NCBI RefSeq assembly: GCF_003259185.1
Contig: NZ_QGMP01000001.1
Coordinates: 1,674,001 to 1,738,000 of the forward strand
Reading direction: 5' to 3'
Length of the DNA: 64,000 bases
Source: Isoalcanivorax indicus
GTDB taxonomy: Bacteria > Pseudomonadota > Gammaproteobacteria > Pseudomonadales > Alcanivoracaceae
Positions within the stretch are counted from its first letter, which is position 1; every line of letters begins with the position of its first letter. The notes beneath the pieces are model-generated. The model was not told where the DNA came from and searched no databases. It saw only the letters and a list, made by a program, of their open reading frames with translations. The position numbers were made by a program, and so were the translations under genes. Of the stretch, positions 7,389-15,634 are shown one piece after another.

Positions 7389-8245
7389 TGAGCGCACATT
7401 ATCTGACCATCGAGAATGTCGACAAGACCTTCGTCAAGGGCAAAACCAGCAGTCACGTGCTCGACAAGGTGAACCTCAAGGTCGACAAGGGCGAATACAT
7501 CTCCATCATCGGCCATTCCGGTTGCGGCAAGTCCACGGTGCTGAATATCGTCGCCGGACTGCTGCCGGCCTCCTCCGGCGGGGTGATTCTGGATGGCGCG
7601 GAAGTCACTGCACCCGGACCGGATCGCGCGCTGGTGTTCCAGAACCATTCGCTGCTGCCCTGGCTGACGGTTTACGAGAACGTCGCCCTGGCCGTGAACA
7701 AGACGTTCCGCAAGACCATGAGCCGCGCCGAGCGTCACGAATGGATCTTGCACAATCTGGCCCTGGTGAACATGGGGCATGCTCTGGACAAGCGACCGGC
7801 GGAAATCTCCGGGGGTATGAAGCAGCGGGTCGGCATCGCCCGGGCGCTGGCCATGCAGCCCAAGGTGCTGCTGCTCGATGAACCCTTCGGCGCGCTGGAC
7901 GCGCTGACCCGCGCTCACCTGCAGGATGAGGTCATGCGCATTCAGGGTGAGCTGCACAACACCGTACTCATGATCACCCACGACGTGGATGAAGCGGTGC
8001 TGCTGTCGGACCGTATCGTGATGATGACCAACGGCCCGTCGGCAACCATCGGTGAGATACTGAACATCGAATTGCCGCGCCCGCGGGACCGCATCGCCCT
8101 GGCCGATGACCCCCGGTACAACCATTACAGGCAGGAAGTGCTGCGATTCCTGTACGAAAAGCAGCGCAAACTGGAGAAAATCGATGCCCATCGAAACAGC
8201 CGCAAGGCCACGGACGGCGCCGCCTTCAAGGCAGCGGGAACATAA
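7388..8245 (+). CDS. nrtC: Nitrate ABC transporter ATPase (NrtC/NrtD type)
   Basis: A 285-residue cytoplasmic ATPase. Walker A is GHSGCGKST (42-50), the Q-loop segment is VFQNHSLLPW, the signature is ISGGMKQR, Walker B is VLLLDEPF, and the H-loop is ITHDVDEAV. It lacks the NrtA-like C-terminal sensor domain of cyanobacterial NrtC and so resembles NrtD in length; one ATPase probably forms the homodimer. It overlaps nrtB by one base. No intrinsic terminator is apparent in the 64 bases before the next promoter. Confidence 0.92.
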   Translation: MSAHYLTIENVDKTFVKGKTSSHVLDKVNLKVDKGEYISIIGHSGCGKSTVLNIVAGLLPASSGGVILDGAEVTAPGPDRALVFQNHSLLPWLTVYENVALAVNKTFRKTMSRAERHEWILHNLALVNMGHALDKRPAEISGGMKQRVGIARALAMQPKVLLLDEPFGALDALTRAHLQDEVMRIQGELHNTVLMITHDVDEAVLLSDRIVMMTNGPSATIGEILNIELPRPRDRIALADDPRYNHYRQEVLRFLYEKQRKLEKIDAHRNSRKATDGAAFKAAGT

Positions 8246-8272
8246 ATCCTTCCGCTATATACCCCTGTTCGA

Positions 8273-8334
8273 TTGACAGAACTCATGGGTTCTATCGTAT
8301 CCTCGGGGCATGAGTTCTCCGCATGCCCCCGAGG
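8273..8334 (+). promoter_or_regulatory. Promoter and nested inverted repeats before the MpaB-like gene
   Basis: TTGACA at 8273-8278 is a perfect -35 box, with a weak -10 near 8295-8300. Two inverted repeats are interleaved: AGAACTCATG (8278-8287) with CATGAGTTCT (8309-8318), ten of ten; and CCTCGGGGCATG (8301-8312) with CATGCCCCCGAGG (8322-8334), one extra C. The second hairpin ends in the GAGG Shine-Dalgarno of the downstream gene and could either bind a repressor or hide the ribosome site. Confidence 0.5.
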
Positions 8335-8339
8335 TTACA

Positions 8340-9695
8340 ATGCTGTCACTGGACGCCCTGCGCGCGAAAGTAGAAAACCAGAAGACCCTGATCCCGTCAC
8401 TGTACGGTGATATCGATTTCTCCATGACGCCGGAACGCTTTACCGCCGACATCGCGGATACCTCACTGCTGCCGGCTGATTTTGCGCGCCGTTATCGTGC
8501 CGGCATCCTGGCTGACAGCGAACGCGTCGAACGCGCCCGACTCTACACGCTGCTCGGCGACAATGTGGCCGATGCCTATGCCGCGCTGGCACCGCAGTAC
8601 GGCATGCGCAAACTGATCAACATGCTCAAGCAGGCCTGCGACGAAGGCGTGGAGAACGTGGAGGACGCGCCACAGGAACTGGTGAATTTCATCCGCGAAA
8701 TGGAACAGGTGCCCGACTGGGTGGATATGGACCTGGTTCGCCAGGGCGCGCGCATCAGCCGCACCGTGATGGCCACCCTCAGCCCTTTTGCCATTCGCGG
8801 GGCCTTTATTGCCACCTTCATGAACAAGTATTCCGGCCTGCCCATGGCGCTGACCGGGGCGCTGTCCGGCCAGTCTGCGGTCCAGCGGGTCAACGAAACG
8901 GCCAGCTTCTTCACCACCGCCGCCCTGCCCGGCGCTCTGGAGCGCTACGGCCAGGGCTTCAAGGCCGCCGCCATGGTGCGGCTGATGCACTCGATGGTGC
9001 GCTTCAATATTCTCAAGCGCTCGAAAGTCTGGGACGTGGGCGTCTACGGGATTCCCATTCCCCAGGTGGACCAGATGCCGGCGGGCACCATTCCCGCGTT
9101 TCTCGCCGCCTTCAACACCGTGCGCAAGGGCAAGAAGGCATTCGGCCCCTCCGACCGTGCGGTTGCGGAACTGTGTCGCTACCAGAGTTATCTGCTGGGG
9201 CTGCCCGAGGATCTGCTGCCTGCCGACCCGCAGGACATTTTCGATGTGATGATCACCTACTCCGGCACCCTGCGTGACGGCTATGACGACGCCACCTGTG
9301 GCGAACTGGTGCGCGCCACCATGGGCGCCTACCGCCCCAGGGACAAGTCGTTGCGCAGTCGTATCTTCAACACCGCCGAGCGGGGCTTTGCGCGGGTTTT
9401 CTTCACCCGCACCTTCCTGCGTGGCGAATCCCGATCACGCGCGAGTCTGATGGGCGTCGAGCCGCGCCTGTTCGATTACGCCATGTTTGCCGCCAGCAGT
9501 CTGTATATCCTGCCGCAGATGCAGGCCCACGCCCTGCTGCGCCGTGTTCCCGTTGCCAACGAGATTGCCGACGCGTTCCTGATCCGCAAACTCAATCGCA
9601 TGCTGGTGGAATACGGCCACGCGGAATATGTCACCGATGCCAGCCAGTATCGCGAACACGGCAGCAGCGAGACCCCCGCCAGAAAGAGCGCCTGA
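8340..9695 (+). CDS. Oxygenase MpaB family protein (DUF2236)
   Basis: A 451-residue protein of the DUF2236 family, which includes fungal MpaB oxygenase and the bacterial latex-clearing protein; members are heme or metal oxygenases but the substrate here is unknown. ATG 8340 is preferred because GAGG at 8331-8334 is correctly spaced; an in-frame ATG at 8310 lies inside the inverted repeat and lacks a ribosome site. Family-like stretches are AIRGAFIATFMNKYSGLP and RVNETASFFTTA in the middle, and a conserved arginine/histidine-rich part around VRLMHSMVRFNILKRS. It sits between nrtC and nasR but has its own sigma-70 type promoter, so a nitrate role is not implied. A second, shorter paralogue lies at 39867. 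Confidence 0.8.
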   Translation: MLSLDALRAKVENQKTLIPSLYGDIDFSMTPERFTADIADTSLLPADFARRYRAGILADSERVERARLYTLLGDNVADAYAALAPQYGMRKLINMLKQACDEGVENVEDAPQELVNFIREMEQVPDWVDMDLVRQGARISRTVMATLSPFAIRGAFIATFMNKYSGLPMALTGALSGQSAVQRVNETASFFTTAALPGALERYGQGFKAAAMVRLMHSMVRFNILKRSKVWDVGVYGIPIPQVDQMPAGTIPAFLAAFNTVRKGKKAFGPSDRAVAELCRYQSYLLGLPEDLLPADPQDIFDVMITYSGTLRDGYDDATCGELVRATMGAYRPRDKSLRSRIFNTAERGFARVFFTRTFLRGESRSRASLMGVEPRLFDYAMFAASSLYILPQMQAHALLRRVPVANEIADAFLIRKLNRMLVEYGHAEYVTDASQYREHGSSETPARKSA

Positions 9696-9699
9696 CGCG

Positions 9700-11004
9700 T
9701 CAGTTGCCCAGCACATCGGCCATGGCCACCACGGCACGCGCTACTTCGATCAGACGCTTGCCCTGGTTCATGGCCATCTGCCGCAGCAGGCGATGGGCTT
9801 CGTCTTCCTGCAGCTTGCGATGTTTCATCAGCAACGCCTTGGCACGCTCCAGCACCTTGCGCTCTTCCAGCGCTTCGCGTGCCGCATTCAGTTCATCCTG
9901 CATGCGCTGCAGACGCTGCCCCTGGGTCTGCACCATCTCGATAATCGCCCGCCCCAGTTGCGGGCTGACGCCTTCGGTGTCATACCGCTCCGGCGTCTCA
10001 CCCTGCCCGTCCGCACTGCTGCCGGTGGCACAGAACACCATGAAAGACTCCCCTTGCCCGTCATCGGCATCCAGCAGTTGTTCGATCAGTGACTGATGGC
10101 GGGCCAGCCGCTCACGGGCTTCATGCAGTTTTTCTTCACACAGGCTTTGCAGGCGCTGCTCAAGATGGTCTTCCACCCGCTTCATGGCATCGATGCGTTC
10201 TGTGGTCACCTGGAACCAGCGATCTGCCTGTTCTGCTGTCAGCGACGACGGCAACAGCCCGGTGCAGGCCATGCGCCGGAAACGCTCGACCTCCGCCTGG
10301 TCGGTGCCCGCCAGCAGCGCCTGCCAGAGCGCCACGCTGTCCGGGTCGGCAAAGCCGGTGAAGATTTCGAAACAGCGCTCCTGTGCCTCGATCAGGTGCT
10401 GCATGCGCCGCGCCTGCTCGATATCGAATTCACCCCGGGCGAACCCGGCCGCACCCACCGCCCGTTCCTGACCGGCCGTTTCCTTGCCCTGCATCAGGTT
10501 GAACATGGCCACCAGCATCGCCGAGATGGTCGGGTCCATGGCGCTGTCTGCAGCCTCGAACACCACAGCCAGCAAGGCACGCACCAGTTCGCTGTATTGA
10601 TGAACGGCCTGTTCGGGTGCGAGTTTCAATGCCCGTACCCGGGCGCGCATGGCCGACAGATCACCCAGCACATGCACAGCATGGGCGATGCGGCTGAACA
10701 GACGCGCACCACCCTGCACTCCGCTGGTGCGCGTGCCGACCTGTTTCAGTGCAGAAAAGAAGCCCTGCATGGCGCCATCGGCGTCCGCGCTCAGTGCCTG
10801 GAGCTGGTGGGCAAAGCGCTCGCCATCAGACCCCAGGAACACGTTGGACGCGCCGCGCTCGCGCTGCAGGGCATGGACCAGGTTGCTGATCGCCGCCACC
10901 AGCTGCCCCATGCGCAGAAAGTGCGCGAGACCGTCGATCTCGCACTGTTTGGATGCAATCAGAAAATCGGTGGCGCAGGGGCGCGCGCTATCCGCTTCGG
11001 ACAT
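9700..11004 (-). CDS. nasR: Nitrate-responsive ANTAR antiterminator NasR (NIT plus ANTAR domains)
   Basis: A 434-residue cytoplasmic RNA-binding regulator. Residues about 40-290 are helical and match the NIT nitrate/nitrite-sensing domain, including the recognisable ALQRERGASNVFLGS segment. Residues about 355-432 form an ANTAR domain with the coiled coil (ALEERKVLERAKALLMKH) and the three-helix end with LQEDEAHRLLRQMAMNQGKR. Klebsiella NasR, of similar size, binds nitrate or nitrite and disrupts a leader terminator. Here the targets are most likely the three hairpin-pair leaders at 1088-1157, 1455-1503 and 5026-5090. The gene lies 68 bases downstream of trhO in the same direction and shows no ANTAR hairpins of its own. 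Confidence 0.9.
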   Translation of the reverse strand: MSEADSARPCATDFLIASKQCEIDGLAHFLRMGQLVAAISNLVHALQRERGASNVFLGSDGERFAHQLQALSADADGAMQGFFSALKQVGTRTSGVQGGARLFSRIAHAVHVLGDLSAMRARVRALKLAPEQAVHQYSELVRALLAVVFEAADSAMDPTISAMLVAMFNLMQGKETAGQERAVGAAGFARGEFDIEQARRMQHLIEAQERCFEIFTGFADPDSVALWQALLAGTDQAEVERFRRMACTGLLPSSLTAEQADRWFQVTTERIDAMKRVEDHLEQRLQSLCEEKLHEARERLARHQSLIEQLLDADDGQGESFMVFCATGSSADGQGETPERYDTEGVSPQLGRAIIEMVQTQGQRLQRMQDELNAAREALEERKVLERAKALLMKHRKLQEDEAHRLLRQMAMNQGKRLIEVARAVVAMADVLGN

Positions 11005-11072
11005 GGGCAGTCCCTCCTGGGGAGCGTGAATGCAAGGATCACGCCATACGCAGCCTGGCAGCGCTCCGGGGC

Positions 11073-11999
11073 TCAGGATTCGGCGCGCGGGTCCTGCCCC
11101 AGATGGGCACGCCCCCGCTGCCGCGCCAGTTCGATCTGTTTCTGGCGCTCGGCAAAACGCGCCTTCTGCTCGTCGGTCAACTGGTCATGGCAGTGCGGGC
11201 AGGCCACGCCCGGCTGGTAGAGAGGAGACGCCTTGTCGTCGGCGGAAATCGGACGGCGACAGGCATGGCACTGATCGAAACTGCCCGGGCGCAGGCGGTG
11301 GTCCACGGTGACGCGTTCGTCAAACACGAAGCATTCGCCCTGCCACAGCGACGTGTCTTCAGGCACGTCCTCCAGATATTTCAGGATACCGCCCTGCAGG
11401 TGGTAAACCTCATCAAAGCCCTGCTCTTTCAGAAACGCCGTGGATTTCTCACAGCGAATGCCGCCGGTGCAGAACATGGCAACCTTCTTGTGTTTTGCCG
11501 GGTCCAGATGGGTGCGCACGTATTCCGGGAATTCGCGGAAGCTGGTGGTTTCCGGATTCACCGCGCCCTTGAAGGTTCCCACAGCCACTTCGTAGTCGTT
11601 ACGCGTATCGATCAACAGCACCTCGGGATCGCTGATCAGCGCGTTCCAGTCCTTCGGCTGCACGTAGGTACCCACCACATGGCGCGGGTCAATGCCTTCC
11701 ACCCCCATGGTCACGATTTCGCGCTTGAGCTTGACCTTGGTGCGCAGGAACGGGTGCGCATCGGTGTAGCTTTCCTTGTGTTCGATCTGCGTCAGCGCCG
11801 GCTCCTGCGCCAGCCAGTCCAGCAGAGCATCCACGCCTTCACGCGACCCGGAGACGGTACCGTTGATGCCCTCCACCGCCAGCAACAGGGTGCCGCGCAC
11901 CTCCAGGCGTTTCATTTCCGCGAGCAACGGCTGTTGCAACGCCTCGAAATGCGGCAGACGAACAAACTTGTAGAGTGCAGCGACAACGATCTGTGACAT
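11073..11999 (-). CDS. trhO: tRNA U34 hydroxylase TrhO (UPF0176, rhodanese-like)
   Basis: A 308-residue cytoplasmic enzyme that makes 5-hydroxyuridine at tRNA position 34 using oxygen. Residues 1-100 form the N-terminal UPF0176 domain ([10 protein letters not shown]), residues about 105-215 a rhodanese domain with the active-site loop [12 protein letters not shown] (C177 and C183), and the C-terminal part carries zinc-ribbon-like CHACRRP and CPHC pairs, all expected for the family. ATG 11999 gives the family N-terminus [12 protein letters not shown]; the longer frame from 12332 would run through the BolA-family gene. The gene follows that BolA-family gene in the same direction. Confidence 0.93.
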   Translation of the reverse strand: MSQIVVAALYKFVRLPHFEALQQPLLAEMKRLEVRGTLLLAVEGINGTVSGSREGVDALLDWLAQEPALTQIEHKESYTDAHPFLRTKVKLKREIVTMGVEGIDPRHVVGTYVQPKDWNALISDPEVLLIDTRNDYEVAVGTFKGAVNPETTSFREFPEYVRTHLDPAKHKKVAMFCTGGIRCEKSTAFLKEQGFDEVYHLQGGILKYLEDVPEDTSLWQGECFVFDERVTVDHRLRPGSFDQCHACRRPISADDKASPLYQPGVACPHCHDQLTDEQKARFAERQKQIELARQRGRAHLGQDPRAES

Positions 12000-12054
12000 G
12001 GCGTTCGGTAACCTGACCTTCTCTAATCTGACAATATGCTCTGTAGCAAACGGA

Positions 12055-12375
12055 TCAACCGGCCTTGCTGCCCCCACGGCACTGGGGCGAGGCCGCCGTT
12101 TCCCCACCGCGCGCCGTCCATTCCTCCGGGGTGAGGGTGTGCAGGGCCAGCGCATGCACCGGCCCCGCCATTTCTTCGCTGACCAGCGCATAAATGCGCT
12201 GATGACGTCGCACCAGCGACAACCCCTCGAAATCCGGCGATACCACCACCAGACGAAAATGGGATTCCGCAGCCGGACCACTGTGCAGGTGGCTTTCATT
12301 TTCCAGTGACAAGTGTGCCACGGCCAGGCCATCTCGAACCTTGCGCTCGATCAATGCAGCGACTGACATGATCAT
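12055..12375 (-). CDS. BolA family protein
   Basis: A 106-residue protein whose first about 85 residues form a BolA domain ([54 protein letters not shown] split across strands and the helix-turn-helix). BolA proteins partner monothiol glutaredoxins in iron-sulfur handling or act in morphology and stress. The HxS/H spacing is typical of BolA itself more than of IbaG, but this is not certain. The tail is GC-rich and unconserved. AAGAG lies six bases before the first ATG of ATGATCATG. It sits between the carboxylesterase and trhO in one leftward series. Confidence 0.88.
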   Translation of the reverse strand: MIMSVAALIERKVRDGLAVAHLSLENESHLHSGPAAESHFRLVVVSPDFEGLSLVRRHQRIYALVSEEMAGPVHALALHTLTPEEWTARGGETAASPQCRGGSKAG

Positions 12376-12417
12376 CCACTCTTGCTGATGCGGGGCGCCA
12401 TGATACGCCGGTTGCCT

Positions 12418-13977
12418 TCAGGCTGCATCGTCCCGCTGACCCGGCACCTCTATCACCTCTGCCCAGAAGGCCTCCAGGGGCGCATCGATCAGCGGCCCCT
12501 GACCAGCCTGTCGCTCCCCGGCCTCACGACCAAAGTGCTGCGCCTCGGCACGCCGTGCCCAGTCTGCCCAGCCCGGCTGGCCGCTGCGGGCGAAATCACC
12601 CCAGGCCTGTTGCACCCGCCCACTCAACGCGGCCGCCTCAGCCCCGCCTCCGGTGAACAGCTGGCCCACCGGCGTGTCGGTGATGCCGAACACGAACGGC
12701 ACATCCGAGACATGGCAGGCCCCCAGCGGCAACCCGAACGCCGTGGTTTCCCAGGTAAACTCGAAGCCCCAGGCCGCACCGCCCGCAGCCACCTGCGCAT
12801 CGAGCAGACGGCGGGTGGGTACGCGGAACAACCGGTCCGACTCCATGGCGCTGAAGATATCCAGATCGCAACGTTGCGGGTGGGGGGCCACATGAGCCCG
12901 ATACAGCTCAAAGGCCTGTTCGCCACGCCCGGGCAAGGCGCGCTCGAATCGACGGCGGATTTCAGCCCCATCCAGTTCCCGCAACCGCTCCATACCGACA
13001 CCGCCATTGAAGGGCGGCGCATACTGGAACAGATGCCATTCATCCCGGCAGGTGCCGGCCATTATCTGCTTGTCGCGCGCACTGCCCGCTGCGATGGCGT
13101 CCACCGGACGGTACGGCAAAAGCCCGGCATCAATAACCGGCAAGAAGGTCATACCAAACTGCGGCGTGCTCTCTCGCAGGCCGCGCCGTACCACACACTT
13201 CACGGCCTCCCGCTGGGCACGCACCACATCCTTCGCGGTGGCATGGCGCAGCTTGTCAGCGGCACTGCCGTTGCCCGGCAGACCGGCCACCAGACGCTCG
13301 GCCACCAGACTGGCGTCATCCGGCGCCAACACCATATCGCCAGCGCCGGATTGCAGGATCGCGCGCTGAAACAGCGACGCCGCCTCGGGCGCTGCCAGCA
13401 GCGTCGCCACACTGAACGCGCCCGCCGATTCGCCGAATATCGTCACCTTCTCCGGGTCGCCGCCAAAGGCAGCGATATTGATGCGCACCCATTCCAGCGC
13501 CGCGATCTGGTCGCGCAGCCCGAGATTGCTTTCCGCCTCCAGGGACGGCGCGATATCCGCGAACCAGCCGAACCCCCAGGCCCCCAGACGGTAGGCGGCA
13601 TTCACCACAATCACCTGCTGTGAGCGGGCCAGTTGCTCGCCGTTATACAGCAGTTGCGATGGCGACCCAGCCAGATAGCCGCCGCCATGAAACCAGACCA
13701 TGACCGGGAACGGGCCGTCACCTTCCGGCACCCACAGATTGACTGCCAGACAATCGTCACCGATCTCGTCGACGCCCATCAGCGGGTTCTTTTCCTGCCA
13801 GGTGGCCACGGCAAAGCGGTCTGCCGCACGCACGCCCTGCCAGGGCTGCACCGGCTGCGGACCACGAAAGCGTGCCGCGCCAGTGGCCGGAGCCGCATAG
13901 GGAATACCGCGATACTCGGTGCAGCCTTCACGGGCCAGCCCACTGACCTGACCGCTGCTGATGTCCACCTGCCTCAT
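12418..13977 (-). CDS. Type-B carboxylesterase (alpha/beta hydrolase)
   Basis: A 519-residue esterase of the carboxylesterase/para-nitrobenzyl esterase family. The early conserved block EYRGIPYAAP, the oxyanion-hole sequence VWFHGGGY, and the nucleophile elbow FGESAG (serine 184) are all present; the acid and histidine of the triad lie further on, with the histidine probably in GACHVSDVPFVFG. No signal peptide is evident, so it should be cytoplasmic. It is divergent from the phasin-like gene, and a long inverted repeat lies in the shared upstream DNA. The physiological ester is unknown. Confidence 0.9.
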   Translation of the reverse strand: MRQVDISSGQVSGLAREGCTEYRGIPYAAPATGAARFRGPQPVQPWQGVRAADRFAVATWQEKNPLMGVDEIGDDCLAVNLWVPEGDGPFPVMVWFHGGGYLAGSPSQLLYNGEQLARSQQVIVVNAAYRLGAWGFGWFADIAPSLEAESNLGLRDQIAALEWVRINIAAFGGDPEKVTIFGESAGAFSVATLLAAPEAASLFQRAILQSGAGDMVLAPDDASLVAERLVAGLPGNGSAADKLRHATAKDVVRAQREAVKCVVRRGLRESTPQFGMTFLPVIDAGLLPYRPVDAIAAGSARDKQIMAGTCRDEWHLFQYAPPFNGGVGMERLRELDGAEIRRRFERALPGRGEQAFELYRAHVAPHPQRCDLDIFSAMESDRLFRVPTRRLLDAQVAAGGAAWGFEFTWETTAFGLPLGACHVSDVPFVFGITDTPVGQLFTGGGAEAAALSGRVQQAWGDFARSGQPGWADWARRAEAQHFGREAGERQAGQGPLIDAPLEAFWAEVIEVPGQRDDAA

Positions 13978-13991
13978 ACCTTCTCCTGAAA

Positions 13992-14043
13992 ATTCCTGAC
14001 ACCTGTTTAATTGTCGGACAGCAGAAACAAAAGTGTCAGGAAT
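13992..14043. promoter_or_regulatory. Perfect 11-base inverted repeat between the esterase and phasin-like genes
   Basis: ATTCCTGACAC (13992-14002) and GTGTCAGGAAT (14033-14043) are exact reverse complements separated by 30 bases, centre to centre 41 bases or about four helical turns. It lies in the divergent promoter region, which fits a pair of sites bound by one regulator. Which regulator is unknown; the AraC-type protein at 14600 is the nearest candidate. Confidence 0.5.
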
Positions 14044-14136
14044 GACTGCCTACACTTGCCGCTGTCCTCATGGAGCCACAGGACCTGCTGCCGGGGACCT
14101 TAACCTGACATCCAGTATCTGCAAAGGAGCTTGATA

Positions 14137-14502
14137 ATGCCCCAGTTGAACAAGGAAAGCCTTGACCAGGCCCGTGAAGAACTCACTGCCGCCCGCGACA
14201 AGGCCATCAAGGCCCTGCGTGGCGCCGTCAGCCGCGCCGAGCAGCGTGGTAATGACCTGTTCCAGGAGCTGGTGAAAGCTGGCGAGGCGCTGCAAAAAGA
14301 GCGCGCCAAGGCGCAGAGCAAGGTACAAGGCAAGGTCAAGGCTCAGAAAGCCAGCGCGGAAAGCACCCTGGACACCCTGCGCCAGCGCACCGCCGAACTG
14401 CTCGGCCTGCCGACCCGCGACGACGTTGACGCCCTGAACAAGAAGCTCAACAGCCTGACCCGCAAGGTCCGCAAGATCGAAAAAGCCACTGCCGACGCCT
14501 GA
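14137..14502 (+). CDS. Small phasin-like, alanine/lysine-rich helical protein
   Basis: A 121-residue, almost wholly helical and highly charged protein. It resembles the C-terminal parts of phasins and PhaF/PhaI-like granule or nucleoid proteins: long amphipathic helix to about residue 90, then LLGLPTRDDVDALNKKLNSL, a pattern typical of polyhydroxyalkanoate granule-associated proteins that ends in a short coiled coil. It may coat storage granules or link them to DNA; lysine/alanine repeats support nucleic-acid or surface contact. ATG 14137 is preferred because AAGGAG lies seven bases upstream, over an upstream TTG at 14131. It is followed by a strong hairpin. Confidence 0.7.
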   Translation: MPQLNKESLDQAREELTAARDKAIKALRGAVSRAEQRGNDLFQELVKAGEALQKERAKAQSKVQGKVKAQKASAESTLDTLRQRTAELLGLPTRDDVDALNKKLNSLTRKVRKIEKATADA

Positions 14503-14509
14503 TGTCGGT

Positions 14510-14539
14510 GCATGACCCCGGCCACGGCCGGGGTCATGC
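14510..14539 (+). terminator. Hairpin after the phasin-like gene
   Basis: GCATGACCCCGGCC (14510-14523) and GGCCGGGGTCATGC (14526-14539) are perfect 14-base arms with a two-base gap. No long T run follows, so it may be a strong structural end or a two-way terminator instead of a classic intrinsic one. A possible TTGACA at 14542-14547 for the AraC gene follows at once. Confidence 0.6.
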
Positions 14540-14599
14540 TATTGACACATCTACAGCGCTTCCGTTGACTATGCGGTCTGACTCCTCGGGCTGCATTGC

Positions 14600-15634
14600 A
14601 TGAATAATCCGAACAACATCCGCCCCGGCACCCTCACGGTGGCGTCTTACTGGATCGAATACCTGCTGGATGCCGCGCTGCACCTGGGCTGCGATCTCAG
14701 TGGCGACCTGCTGCGCCTGGGCATCACCGAAGAGCAACTGGAGCAGCCCCACGCCCGTGTGGCCCTGCGCACCGAACAGGCCCTGTTGCAGGCGGCCGTG
14801 AGCCGCACCGCCGACCCCTGCTTCGGCTTGCACATGGGCGAAATGATCCGCCCCCGCTTCATGGGGGAACTCGGCTACGCCACCATGTCCAGCGCCAACC
14901 TGCGTCAGGCGCTGGAGCTCACCATCCCCTTCCAGCGCGTGACCAACGAGTTGATGACCCTGGATGTTGAACGTGAAGACAACCGGCTGATCCTGATGTG
15001 GGAGGCGATCCTGCCGGATCAGCCGGATAATCACCATCGGGTCGAAGCCCTGTGCGCCGGGGCGGTGACCTTCGGCCGCTGGATTACCGGCACCAGTGAG
15101 AATCCGGAGTCCGTGCACTTCCAGCATGCCGCCCCCGAAGACCTGAGCGAATACCAGCGCATCTTCCGCTGCCCGGTGCATTTCAACGCGCCACACAACG
15201 CCGTGATTCTGGACAAGCGCCTGCTGGATCTGCCGATTCGCGACGCCGACCCGGAAGTGCACCGCATCATGCGCCAGCGGGTGCATCAGGCGATGACCCA
15301 GTTCATGGCCCGCGACAACCTGCTGGACCAGGTGCGTGCCGAGATCCAGCGGCAACTGCTGGACGGCACCCCGCAACTGGAAAGCGTGGCCGAGGCCATG
15401 AACGTGAAACCCTGGACCCTGCGCCGCCGGTTGCGCGCCGAGGAAGCCGACTTCACTACCCTGCTGGATGACGAGCGCAAGGCGCTGGCCACCGACTGGC
15501 TGATCAACAGCGACCGACCCGTCAGCCAGATCGCCGCCGACCTGGGCTACTCCGAACAGAGTGCCTTCAATCGGGCCTTCCGCCGCTGGTTTGCCTGTAC
15601 CCCGGTGGCCTATCGTCAGCAGCACCGGGGCTGA
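14600..15634 (+). CDS. AraC-family transcriptional regulator (OruR/ArgR-like, arabinose-binding-type N-terminus)
   Basis: A 344-residue DNA-binding protein. Residues about 20-215 match the AraC_binding-like ligand domain found in OruR/VirF-type regulators, and residues about 235-340 are the two-helix AraC domain ending ADLGYSEQSAFNRAFRRWFACTPVAYR. Such regulators in related bacteria often control lipid or alkane genes, but the target cannot be told from sequence. The last 68 bases overlap the 3' end of the convergent flavoprotein gene. Confidence 0.88.
   Translation: MNNPNNIRPGTLTVASYWIEYLLDAALHLGCDLSGDLLRLGITEEQLEQPHARVALRTEQALLQAAVSRTADPCFGLHMGEMIRPRFMGELGYATMSSANLRQALELTIPFQRVTNELMTLDVEREDNRLILMWEAILPDQPDNHHRVEALCAGAVTFGRWITGTSENPESVHFQHAAPEDLSEYQRIFRCPVHFNAPHNAVILDKRLLDLPIRDADPEVHRIMRQRVHQAMTQFMARDNLLDQVRAEIQRQLLDGTPQLESVAEAMNVKPWTLRRRLRAEEADFTTLLDDERKALATDWLINSDRPVSQIAADLGYSEQSAFNRAFRRWFACTPVAYRQQHRG

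Noticed and set aside
8310-8339. Upstream ATG as start of the MpaB-like gene
   Set aside because: It lies within an inverted repeat and lacks a ribosome site; ATG 8340 is correctly spaced from GAGG.
12382-13623. 413-codon open frame on the plus strand
   Set aside because: Antisense to the carboxylesterase, which has its catalytic motifs in order.
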